A stretch of DNA of 12,914 bases from Bacteroidota bacterium (GTDB taxonomy: Bacteria > Bacteroidota > Bacteroidia > Chitinophagales > Chitinophagaceae), in assembly GCA_023429825.1 (NCBI GenBank), contig JAEZDC010000095.1, forward strand, positions 1 through 12,914, given 5' to 3'. Both the position numbers and the translations under genes were made by a program. Positions 1-6,844 of this stretch are shown here, one piece after another; position 1 is the stretch's first letter; every line of letters begins with the position of its first letter. The notes under the pieces are model-generated. The model did not search any database and had not been told where the DNA came from. It worked only from the letters and a program-made list of their open reading frames with translations.

Positions 1-260
1 CCGTTGGGGCTGCTCTGCGGAAACATACCATAAGGATCGAGTGTCAGTGGAGTTGTTTTTTGAATGATGGTATGTCGATCTGGATAGGGCGATGGACCAG
101 ACCATCCACTACCTCCTGCACTGCCGATAAAACATTCCCAGGAATTAAATGAACCATCTTCAAACCCAATATTTGACGGACATCCCTGCGACAGGGATCT
201 TGCAGAAACAGCAAGAAAAATCATCAAAATAAAAAGCCTGGCTTTATACAACTGTCTCAT
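1..260 (-). CDS. N-terminal fragment of an exported protein, probable T9SS cargo (partial)
   Basis: An open frame starts with ATG at 260 (minus strand) and runs off the left edge, giving 86 codons without a stop. The first ~25 residues have a basic start (MRQLYKAR), a hydrophobic core (LFILMIFLAVSA) and the ending SLSQG, so a Sec signal peptide is likely. The mature part opens with CPSNIGFEDGSFNSWEC, then GRH-like PDRHTI and DPYGMFP. From memory of the family, this opening is typical of large Bacteroidota surface proteins with PKD-type repeats and a gliding-motility-associated (type B) T9SS C-terminal signal. That C-terminus lies outside the window, so the T9SS assignment is inferred. The gene lies 85 bp downstream of the cytochrome lipoprotein stop, on the same strand. 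No convincing promoter was found in that gap. Confidence 0.75.
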   Translation of the reverse strand, partial: MRQLYKARLFILMIFLAVSARSLSQGCPSNIGFEDGSFNSWECFIGSAGGSGWSGPSPYPDRHTIIQKTTPLTLDPYGMFPQSSPN

Positions 261-345
261 ACGTATAAGAGGGCATGAATTTATGATTTGTTGCTTAAAC
301 CCAGGTTTATAATTACATAAATCGGTGAACAGGCTTCCTCAGAAG

Positions 346-687
346 CTATTGAAGTAAGCCGTCTTCTTTCCATTTTTTAAATACTGCAATGGTACTGTCA
401 CTCAGCCGCTGCCTTTTGAAAGGCATAAAACCTTTTTCACCAGGATGAAGTTCAATACGACGAATGATATCATCAGCTTCTGATTTAGCAGCATCGTAGG
501 TATCTAATGCTTTTACTTTTCCACCTTTTGCAGGTATATGGCAAGGAGAACAATTAGTTGTAACAAGCGGTTGAATATCTGCAGTATAAGTTGTTTTGGC
601 CGTGGCGGCAGCTTGCTTAACCGTTCTGCAATTGGATAAAATTAAAATACTTAGAATAATAGAGCATGATAATAGGAGTTTCTTCAT
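346..687 (-). CDS. Small c-type cytochrome lipoprotein
   Basis: This 113-residue protein starts MKKLLLSCSIILSILILSNC. The hydrophobic stretch ends in a lipobox-like LSNC with Cys20, so it is predicted to be a lipoprotein anchored in the periplasm or outer membrane. A single haem-attachment motif CSPCH (C46, C49, H50) follows YTADIQPLVTTN. M88 in GEKGFMPF is a plausible distal haem ligand, and the C-terminal helix SDSTIAVFKKWKEDG fits a small class I cytochrome c fold. The likely role is electron transfer or haem binding at the envelope; the redox partner is unknown. The ATG at 687 gives the signal sequence directly. The gene lies 33 bp downstream of the DUF2147 gene on the same strand and may be co-transcribed with it. 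Confidence 0.85.
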   Translation of the reverse strand: MKKLLLSCSIILSILILSNCRTVKQAAATAKTTYTADIQPLVTTNCSPCHIPAKGGKVKALDTYDAAKSEADDIIRRIELHPGEKGFMPFKRQRLSDSTIAVFKKWKEDGLLQ

Positions 688-720
688 ATTAGTTTTTGAT
701 TGAAGCTGTAAGATAAAAAA

Positions 721-1149
721 TTAATTACGCTTCCATACATCGGTCTTACCCAGTAAAGAAATTCCTATAAACCCTCTTACTTTCAGAGTACGCAAATTTG
801 GCATGGTGATCTTACAGCTATAATCATTTCCGCTCGACGGATCGTATACCCGTCCATTCACCCATTCCCCGTCTTCGAATTCAAAATTTTTTAATACCAC
901 GAGGTCTATTACCGGTTTGCTTCTTAAATGCGGATCCGGGTTATGAATATCTGTTTTTTGCTTGCCATTTTTGAGGGGCTCTTTTAGCCATATAATCTTT
1001 CCAAAATATTTAGTACCGGATTTGAATACTGAAACTTTCGCCTTGCCTTCTCCTGCTATCCACGTTCCCAGGATATCATCCGCCTTTACTTTCTGTGCAT
1101 CCGCTGAAATAAAAATCAATAAAAAGCTGATCGTTAATAACCTCGTCAT
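721..1149 (-). CDS. Secreted DUF2147 family protein
   Basis: This 142-residue protein has a Sec signal peptide at about residues 1-19 (MTRLLTISFLLIFISADAQ). The mature part carries the DUF2147 pattern: ILGTW (26-30), a YFGKIIWLKEP segment (48-58), DIHNPDP (67-73), NGRVYDPSSG (98-107) with SCKI soon after, and a C-terminal LKVRGFIGISLLGKTDVWKR (122-141). DUF2147 proteins are small, probably beta-rich periplasmic or exported proteins of unknown biochemical function; nothing here suggests catalysis. Length is normal for the family. The start is the ATG at 1149, which gives a complete signal peptide. It is the first gene of a possible two-gene unit with the cytochrome lipoprotein. The 123 bp upstream show no clear TAnnTTTG promoter element. 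Confidence 0.88.
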   Translation of the reverse strand: MTRLLTISFLLIFISADAQKVKADDILGTWIAGEGKAKVSVFKSGTKYFGKIIWLKEPLKNGKQKTDIHNPDPHLRSKPVIDLVVLKNFEFEDGEWVNGRVYDPSSGNDYSCKITMPNLRTLKVRGFIGISLLGKTDVWKRN

Positions 1150-1272
1150 GTAACTTTTCCTTTTGCTTCGACAATTTAATGTAAAATAAAAGCCTCACCA
1201 TTTTCAGGCCATTCAAATAAGATTTAATTATGAAACAGGTAAGTGAAAGTATCAGATGAACACGGCAGCTTG

Positions 1273-1629
1273 TTAAGTGTAGGCCTGAACTATATTCAAT
1301 AGCTTATTAATAGTGATCGGTTTTTGGAGGAAATTATTTGCATTGCAGCGTTGGCATTCTTCCAGTATATCTGCATTGCCGGAGATAAGTATGATAGGAA
1401 TGTTGCTGGTAGTGTTATTATTCCGGATCTCCATACAAACCTCTGAGCCTTTCTTTCCAGGCATATTAATATCCAGCAAAGCCAGGTCGGGATGCTCTGT
1501 GATCTTTTCAGAAGCTTCCAACCCATTCTTACATCCAATTATTTCAAATCCTTTTTTTGATAGAATGTGAGATAGAAAGAATAAGGTATCCGGCTCGTCA
1601 TCCGCTATCAATATCCTTTTCTTTTCCAT
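1273..1629 (-). CDS. Single-domain response regulator (receiver only)
   Basis: The 118-residue protein is a stand-alone CheY-like receiver. Counting from the ATG at 1629, the acidic pair is D10-D11 (RILIADDE), the phospho-acceptor is D53 (LALLDINMPG), the switch Ser is S83 (IILISGN) and the conserved Lys is K103 (LQKP). All key residues are present, so it should accept phosphate from a histidine kinase. No DNA-binding or enzymatic output domain follows; the protein ends right after the last helix. A 14-residue upstream extension to a TTG codon at 1671 is possible but unlikely, because receivers normally begin just before the first beta strand. There are four cysteines, including C92-Q-R-C95. 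The gene follows porZ by 154 bp on the same strand. No kinase is adjacent, so its partner is unknown. Confidence 0.9.
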   Translation of the reverse strand: MEKKRILIADDEPDTLFFLSHILSKKGFEIIGCKNGLEASEKITEHPDLALLDINMPGKKGSEVCMEIRNNNTTSNIPIILISGNADILEECQRCNANNFLQKPITINKLLNIVQAYT

Positions 1630-1783
1630 TCCATCAATTTTATAAGTGCTGCTACAATTATCGTGCTTCAAATATGTCTACAATTTATCTATAAACGACT
1701 GATTACAATAAAATTTAATCGAAATAATTATAAATAAGGCATTCAGCAAGCAGCTGTAGATATAAGTAAGCAAACTTCCTCTA

Positions 1784-4093
1784 TCATCTTCCACCGACCA
1801 TCACAATCTTTGTCACGATCTTTTCATTGCCTTCATCAGTCCGGGCGATAACAAGATAAACGCCACTGGCAATTGATTCCCCTTTATAGTTCCTGCCATT
1901 CCACACTGCCTGTCCGCCAAGGCTCCTGGTTTGGTAGATGAGTCTGCCATTCAACTCAGCGATCTTTACTAAACTGTTTTCCGGTAAACCTTTTATTGCG
2001 ATCGTCCCATTGTAGTTGGGAGGCACAGGATTGGGGAATACCAAAACCTTTTCATTCAGCTCACCTGAAGGTGCTGTAGCCGTTGAACGAAAACTGGTGA
2101 TCCCTTTAAATGTGCTGAAGAATACTTCGCCGGTTGCATTGTTGATAACGATACGCTTTATATCATTACTCAGCAAAGGCGAATTATTTTCTGTAAAACG
2201 ATAGATGGTCTTTTCTCCTTCAGCACTGATCAGCCATGTCCCATTTCTTGTACCGATCCACTTGCGATTGGCAGCATCAACCGCAATTGCCCGCACTTCT
2301 TCGTTTTGAAAAAGATAGCCTGTAAACTGGTCTTGCTGAACGATGGGCAGAATTGCATCACAACCTGAAGTAAAAATATTTTCAGGACATTGAACTATGC
2401 CGATGCCTTTATCGCTTCCCACCCAAATAAATCCATTCTTATCTTTCGCCAGTGTAAATACATTGTTACCAGGAAGGTTTCCATTACCGATTCCGGTTCG
2501 TAAATATTTCCATTTATCATCAGCCATGTTATCAATAGTGTTATTGTGATTCAGCACAAATACACCATTACCTCTCGGCGAAACCATCCAAACCTGGTTA
2601 TGATCATCTATTAAAACCTGGCTGACGGCATTTTCAAAATGAAAGAACGGAATGGAAAAAGATTTGAAAGTGCCATCACTTTTCCGCACATGCAGGTTTT
2701 GAGATGCACCATAATTGGCGATCCATAAATTACCGAGTTGATCAAAAGCAAGTCCACTAACGCGATAACTGCCAGGATCACCAATAGCAGGTTGTAATGT
2801 TGAATTCTGTTGCTTATAGATCTTTATCGTGTTTCCGGCGATATTCGCAAGTCCACCGCCATAACTTCCGCCCCATAAACTTTCATCTTTGGGATCTATT
2901 GCGAGTGTAGTAAAATCCAGAACCGAGTCAAACTGCGGTGTATTGAAATATCCTTTGTAGCTCCATGTATCGTTGCCAAAAAAATAAATACCATTTCGGT
3001 TGTATTGATAATTCCATGCATCATTCACCTCTCCCGCTGCAACGTAAATAGTATTGTTATGATAGATCATCTCGCCACTTGCAGTTCCCGGCGGCCCGTT
3101 TGGAATATATCTTTCAACTGAAGATGCGTGTTTTGATAACCCGCCAAAAAAATCAGCTACCCAAACTGCATTACCGTCTGCTATTGCAGATAGAGGAGAA
3201 GAAATTACAGCCGGTACAGCAATGGTTTTATCAACAGTTCCGTTTATGTTTAATTGAATTATCCTGCTGTTACCTGATGCGTTAAGCTGAGTAGCTAATA
3301 GTTTATCTGATGAAGACGTAATAGATGTTATTTGCCAATTGATTTCTGTGTAGAACAGATTCCAGGTGTTTCCAGTCAATACAAACAAAGAATCATTTTT
3401 TTGTGTGATGATCTTGTTCGCAAGATTCACAACAGAAGCAACCGATCCTGAACTTAATCCGTTTACTCCACTCATATTTTGCCAGGAAGAAAAGTTAGCG
3501 AGGTTAGTCGAAGTGGCTGATGCTCGCTTTAAACCTTCTTGAGTGGCAGCATAATAAAAACCAGCATCGGAAGTGAAGGCATTCACTTTTACGTTATTAC
3601 CACTATTGCCGATCCTCCAAGTGTCTTTCACTTCATATTTAATAAGATCGATCACAATTATTCCTAAACCAGTCGAGAGATAAGCAAAGTTGTTATTTGT
3701 GTAAATATGATAAATGGTTTTATCGCCACTTGTAGTACTCCTTAGTATATCGCTGATGTTTTTGATGTTGCTTTCCCGGATAATATCCAGGTTCGAATTG
3801 GTGTAAGCAATGATCAACTGCTTTGAAGTTTCATCCCAAGCAATCGCAGAAATACCAATGTCATTTAGCCCATTTGCTTTCGATAACCGGTGCATTTCTC
3901 CATCAGGCTCAACATAAAACAGTGCATCCTTTGTTGCAGCATAAATGTTTTCTCCTCCTTTTACAACCTGGATTGTATTCTGGTAATTTATATGATCTCT
4001 CCAGAAGCCAATGGGTGTGATAGGATTCTCACCTTGTGCATGACTCAACCGTATTAGGGAAAAGAATAGTATAACGATAAAACCATACTTCAT
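1784..4093 (-). CDS. porZ: PorZ-like T9SS attachment-complex protein (beta-propeller with C-terminal sorting domain)
   Basis: The 769-residue protein has a signal peptide (MKYGFIVILFFSLIRLSHAQ). Near its N-terminus come GFWRDHINYQNT (29-40), IYAATKDALFYVE, HRLSKANGLNDIGISAIAW and LIIAYTNSNLDII, a series I recognise as the PorZ N-terminal propeller. Further propeller-type repeats follow, for example LGNLWIANYG, FIWVGSDKGIGIV and RKWIGTRNGTWLI. The last ~90 residues form a T9SS type A sorting domain: VFPNPVPPNYNGTIAIKGLP, NGRLIYQT, WNGRNYKGESIASGVYLV, then KIVTKIVMV. In Porphyromonas, PorZ sits on the surface with PorU, PorV and PorQ and delivers anionic LPS for cargo anchoring; its length is close to this one. 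The ATG at 4093 was preferred over a GTG at 4117 because it starts the signal peptide exactly. It could instead be another propeller-type cargo, but the N-terminus argues for PorZ. Confidence 0.85.
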   Translation of the reverse strand: MKYGFIVILFFSLIRLSHAQGENPITPIGFWRDHINYQNTIQVVKGGENIYAATKDALFYVEPDGEMHRLSKANGLNDIGISAIAWDETSKQLIIAYTNSNLDIIRESNIKNISDILRSTTSGDKTIYHIYTNNNFAYLSTGLGIIVIDLIKYEVKDTWRIGNSGNNVKVNAFTSDAGFYYAATQEGLKRASATSTNLANFSSWQNMSGVNGLSSGSVASVVNLANKIITQKNDSLFVLTGNTWNLFYTEINWQITSITSSSDKLLATQLNASGNSRIIQLNINGTVDKTIAVPAVISSPLSAIADGNAVWVADFFGGLSKHASSVERYIPNGPPGTASGEMIYHNNTIYVAAGEVNDAWNYQYNRNGIYFFGNDTWSYKGYFNTPQFDSVLDFTTLAIDPKDESLWGGSYGGGLANIAGNTIKIYKQQNSTLQPAIGDPGSYRVSGLAFDQLGNLWIANYGASQNLHVRKSDGTFKSFSIPFFHFENAVSQVLIDDHNQVWMVSPRGNGVFVLNHNNTIDNMADDKWKYLRTGIGNGNLPGNNVFTLAKDKNGFIWVGSDKGIGIVQCPENIFTSGCDAILPIVQQDQFTGYLFQNEEVRAIAVDAANRKWIGTRNGTWLISAEGEKTIYRFTENNSPLLSNDIKRIVINNATGEVFFSTFKGITSFRSTATAPSGELNEKVLVFPNPVPPNYNGTIAIKGLPENSLVKIAELNGRLIYQTRSLGGQAVWNGRNYKGESIASGVYLVIARTDEGNEKIVTKIVMVGGR

Positions 4094-4212
4094 TTCTGTA
4101 AATATATGATGAAGCACAGCCTCATGTTGTTAAATCAAACTTCTGGTTGGTTCACATGTTCCGCTCTCCAACATTACATAATTGTGTTTCTTTGCCGGCG
4201 AAACTGAATAGA
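4094..4212. promoter_or_regulatory. Divergent intergenic region between porZ and the RND exporter gene
   Basis: This 119-bp gap lies between the two divergent start codons and must contain, or lie within, the promoters of both genes unless one is internal to the other. On the minus strand a TATATTTA octamer (4094-4104 region) resembles the TAnnTTTG element but sits too close to the porZ ATG to act from there. On the plus strand TTTCTTTG near 4190 is one base off the element, without a matching -33 TTG at normal spacing. Upstream in-frame TTG (4147) and ATG (4156) codons could extend the exporter by 22 or 19 residues. Confidence 0.4.
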
Positions 4213-6537
4213 ATGTGGTATAGATTAGGAAAATTTGTTTTGCAATACCGTGTTGTGTTGTTATTAGTACTTTTTATTGCCACCGGGATAATGGGCTACT
4301 TTGCTTCGAAAGTTCAGTTGAGTTATGAGTTTACAAGAGCGATTCCTACAGATAATCAGAAATATATAGACTTTCAACAGTTCAAGCAACGGTTCGGGGA
4401 TGATGGAGGTACGTTGGTAGTGGGAATACAATCAAACAAATTTTATTCTGCCAAAGTGTTCAATGCGGTAGGTAAGCTGCACCAGGATCTAAAGACCATT
4501 GTAGGTGTTGAAGATATTTTAAGTGTGCCTGAAGCCGTGATGATCGTAAAGGATAGCGCTGAAAAATTCGTTCCGCAAAAAATTTTCAATTATCCATATA
4601 CTGATCAGGTTCAACTGGATTCCGCAAAAGAACAATTTGAAAATCTTCCTTTTTACAGGAGCCTTTTATATAACCCAATTTCAAAAGCATACCTGGTTGG
4701 TGTACGGTTAAATAAAGACACGATCAATAGCAAAAGCAGAACCAGGCTGGTGAATGATGTAATGGCTAAAGTACAGGCATTTGAAAATGAAACGAACATC
4801 CAAACCAAAGTAAGTGGTCTTCCGTTCATCAGAACAACAGTAGGCAATAGGATAAAAGATGAGATGAATTGGTTTTTAATAGGATCGCTAGTACTAAGTG
4901 CCGTAACATTATTACTCTTCTTTCGATCATTCAGCGCAATGATGATAAGCCTGGTCGTAGTAGGTATTGGTGTAGTCTGGAGTTTAGGAACAATTGTGTT
5001 ACTTGGGTATAAGATCACTCTGCTTATTGCATTGATACCACCCTTGATCGTTGTGATTGGAGTGCCCAATTGCATTTACTTTTTGAATAAATATCATTCA
5101 TCTTTCAGAGACACAGGCAACAAGCAGCAGGCACTTATCACAATGGTAGGAAGAATGGGAGTGGTTACGCTGTTTTGTAATATCGCTGCTGCCGTTGGAT
5201 TTGCCGTATTTGCACTTACAAAAAGTGCCTTACTAAAGGAATTTGGTGCGGTTGCAGGAATTAATATTATGGCGTTGTTCTTCATCTCACTTGTATTTAT
5301 TCCAGCTATTCTCAGCTATTTACCATCACCTAAGCCACACCATACAAAGTACCTTGATAGTAAATTTTTTGAAAAGATATTGTTGCGTATAGAGCGATGG
5401 ACCATATCCCATCGTAAAGCGGTTTATATAATAACAACTTTGGTTACTGTTTTTGCAATAGCTGGAATTTTTCGTTTAAAAAGTGAAGGATTTATTGTGG
5501 ATGATCTTCCTAAAAACGATAAGATCTACACAGATCTAAAATGGTTTGAACAAAATTTCGAAGGAGTCATGCCATTGGAGATCGTTGTAGATACAAGGAA
5601 GAAAAATGGCGTTCTGGCAAGCGATATGGAAGTATTGTTAGACATCGACGAGTTCTCCACGGTCGTGAACGATATGCCTGAGACTGCGAGACCACTTAGT
5701 ATTGTGGAAGGGTTTAAATTTTTCAACCAGGCTTTTTATGATAATGACAGTGCCAGCTATGCATTACCCATTCAGATCCCTGCATCGCTACGTGGTATTT
5801 TGAGGGGTGGCGATAGCAGCAAACAAACAGGTCTTAATAAACTAATGCAATCGTTCATTAACAGGGACAGTTTAAGTGTAACAAGGATCAGTGTAAATAT
5901 GAAAGACGTTGGTAGCGAAAAATTGCCGGTAGTATTGGATTCGTTGAAGGCAAAGTCCGATAGGATATTTGGCGATAATTACCACGTTACATTCACAGGT
6001 GCGAGTGTAACTTTTCTCGAAGGCGTCAGCTTTATTATAAATGGACTGAAGGAAAGCATATTCTGGGCTTTTCTATTGATCGCTTTAAGTATGCTCTATC
6101 TATTCCGTTCTTTAAAAATGCTATTATCCTCACTTATACCTAATGTTATTCCCCTTGTAATTACCGCGGGAGTGATGGGCTGGGCGGACATAGCACTGAA
6201 GCCATCAACCGTACTTGTTTTTAGTGTGGCGTTAGGTATCGTAATAGATGTAACGATCCGTTTCCTTGTGAATTATAAGCAGGAACTGCCATTGCACGAT
6301 AAAAATGTACAATATACTTTAGTGCAAACGATCCGTCATACAGGATTGAGTATAATATATACTTCGCTAGTTCTGATAGCCGGATTCGTGATATTTTGCT
6401 TTAGTGATTTTGGTGGAACTAAGGCATTAGGCTGGCTTACATCATTAACTTTGGTAATAGGCACCCTTACTAACCTGGTGCTGCTGCCTGTTTTGATCCT
6501 CACATTCTCACCTGCTAAGGATAAACCGGGCATCTAA
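4213..6537 (+). CDS. RND/MMPL family exporter, two-repeat membrane protein
   Basis: The 774-residue protein has the two-fold RND layout. TM1 is at about 12-31, an extracytoplasmic loop runs to ~218, and TM2-6 lie at ~220-370. TM7 is at ~403-421, a second loop runs to ~613, and TM8-12 lie at ~615-766. The post-TM1 segment YEFTRAIPTDNQKYIDFQQF (38-57), then RFGDDGG, and the repeated LFFRSF (235-240) and LYLFRSL (628-634) motifs fit the MMPL/COG1033 group of predicted exporters. In the second repeat D679 (GIVIDVTIRFLVNYK) sits where the proton-relay acid is expected; the matching position in the first repeat is N286 (GVPNCIYFLNKY). Substrate is unknown; lipids or hydrophobic small molecules are typical of related proteins. 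ATG 4213 was chosen because WYRLGKFVLQYR leads straight into TM1. No membrane-fusion or TolC-like gene is adjacent, in line with this single-component group. Confidence 0.88.
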   Translation: MWYRLGKFVLQYRVVLLLVLFIATGIMGYFASKVQLSYEFTRAIPTDNQKYIDFQQFKQRFGDDGGTLVVGIQSNKFYSAKVFNAVGKLHQDLKTIVGVEDILSVPEAVMIVKDSAEKFVPQKIFNYPYTDQVQLDSAKEQFENLPFYRSLLYNPISKAYLVGVRLNKDTINSKSRTRLVNDVMAKVQAFENETNIQTKVSGLPFIRTTVGNRIKDEMNWFLIGSLVLSAVTLLLFFRSFSAMMISLVVVGIGVVWSLGTIVLLGYKITLLIALIPPLIVVIGVPNCIYFLNKYHSSFRDTGNKQQALITMVGRMGVVTLFCNIAAAVGFAVFALTKSALLKEFGAVAGINIMALFFISLVFIPAILSYLPSPKPHHTKYLDSKFFEKILLRIERWTISHRKAVYIITTLVTVFAIAGIFRLKSEGFIVDDLPKNDKIYTDLKWFEQNFEGVMPLEIVVDTRKKNGVLASDMEVLLDIDEFSTVVNDMPETARPLSIVEGFKFFNQAFYDNDSASYALPIQIPASLRGILRGGDSSKQTGLNKLMQSFINRDSLSVTRISVNMKDVGSEKLPVVLDSLKAKSDRIFGDNYHVTFTGASVTFLEGVSFIINGLKESIFWAFLLIALSMLYLFRSLKMLLSSLIPNVIPLVITAGVMGWADIALKPSTVLVFSVALGIVIDVTIRFLVNYKQELPLHDKNVQYTLVQTIRHTGLSIIYTSLVLIAGFVIFCFSDFGGTKALGWLTSLTLVIGTLTNLVLLPVLILTFSPAKDKPGI

Positions 6538-6579
6538 ATTTCGTTTCATCAATATAGAGTTATCAGCTTTACAAGGTTG

Positions 6580-6623
6580 TTATAGGGATCTTATAGGGTT
6601 CTTATAGGGATTTTATAGGGAGT
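6580..6623. repeat. Four tandem 11-bp repeats (TTATAGGGnnn)
   Basis: Four head-to-tail units start at 6580, 6591, 6602 and 6613: TTATAGGGATC, TTATAGGGTTC, TTATAGGGATT and TTATAGGGAGT. The first eight bases are invariant and the last three vary. The period of 11 bp is close to one helical turn, so each unit faces the same side of the DNA. A further partial copy (TTTTATAGG) occurs at 6677-6685 inside the loop of the neighbouring inverted repeat. The block begins 42 bp after the exporter stop codon. Function is unknown; there are no CRISPR-like spacers. Confidence 0.9.
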
Positions 6624-6627
6624 TTGA

Positions 6628-6733
6628 TTAGGGTCTGCTTCGGGTCTGGTTCGGGTCTGCTTCGGCCATCCCTCGATTTTATAGGCGAAGCAGAGCAAAC
6701 CCAGGTACGAGCCAAACCCGAACCAGACCCTAA
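6628..6733. repeat. 11-bp GC-rich tandem repeats embedded in a long imperfect inverted repeat
   Basis: Three full units (TTAGGGTCTGC, TTCGGGTCTGG, TTCGGGTCTGC at 6628, 6639, 6650) and a partial fourth at 6661 form the left arm. The right arm is their complement. 6642-6656 matches 6716-6730 exactly over 15 bp, and 6657-6664 (CTGCTTCG) matches 6686-6693 exactly. The outer pairing can also slip by one unit: 6628-6645 pairs with 6716-6733 with a single mismatch. The transcript could therefore form alternative long hairpins. It may act as a terminator or mRNA-stability element of the exporter gene, or be a small non-autonomous repeat element. T-runs occur only from 6768, too far away for a classical terminator. 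With the block at 6580-6623 it fills most of the gene-free stretch 6538-6844. Confidence 0.85.
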
Positions 6734-6789
6734 CCTCATCCGAAGGATATAGAATTACCGATTAAACTTTTTTTATTTTTTTTAACAAA

Positions 6790-6824
6790 ACAGCGTTTTG
6801 TAACTTCCAGTTGCCTATTTTAGT
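6790..6824 (+). promoter_or_regulatory. Probable promoter of the susC/susD operon
   Basis: This 35-nt block begins ACAGCGTTTT and ends TTGCCTATTTTAGT. It matches the block upstream of the second SusC gene at 28 of 35 positions without gaps. TATTTTAG at 6816-6823 is one base from the Bacteroidota -7 consensus TAnnTTTG and ends 21 nt before the chosen ATG at 6845. A TTTTG lies upstream at 6797-6800, but with only 15 nt between it and the -7 element, shorter than usual. T-runs (6768-6783) lie just upstream. The call rests on conservation between the two loci rather than on the consensus alone. Confidence 0.65.
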
Positions 6825-6844
6825 GAAATCTAAACTAAATGCAC

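Noticed and set aside
333..346. Hairpin GCTTC-TGAG-GAAGC on the minus strand at the cytochrome stop codon, as a terminator
   Set aside because: The stem is only 5 bp, overlaps the stop codon and lacks a following T-run on the minus strand.
962..1153. Plus-strand open frame opposite the DUF2147 gene
   Set aside because: It is a shadow of the minus-strand gene, which has a signal peptide and full family motifs.
1630..1671. Extended response regulator start at TTG 1671
   Set aside because: It adds 14 residues before the canonical first beta strand and uses a rare start codon, while ATG 1629 fits the receiver fold.
4147..4212. Longer N-terminus of the RND exporter from TTG 4147 or ATG 4156
   Set aside because: The added residues are not membrane-like or family-like. 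ATG 4213 places a short basic segment directly before TM1.
6580..6660. Short regular repeats as a possible CRISPR array
   Set aside because: The units are 11 bp and directly adjacent, with no spacers of 25-40 bp and no cas genes.
6628..6733. Inverted repeat as ends of an insertion sequence or MITE
   Set aside because: No transposase is present, and I could not see a target-site duplication flanking it. The tandem structure explains the pairing equally well, so it is left as an unclassified repeat.
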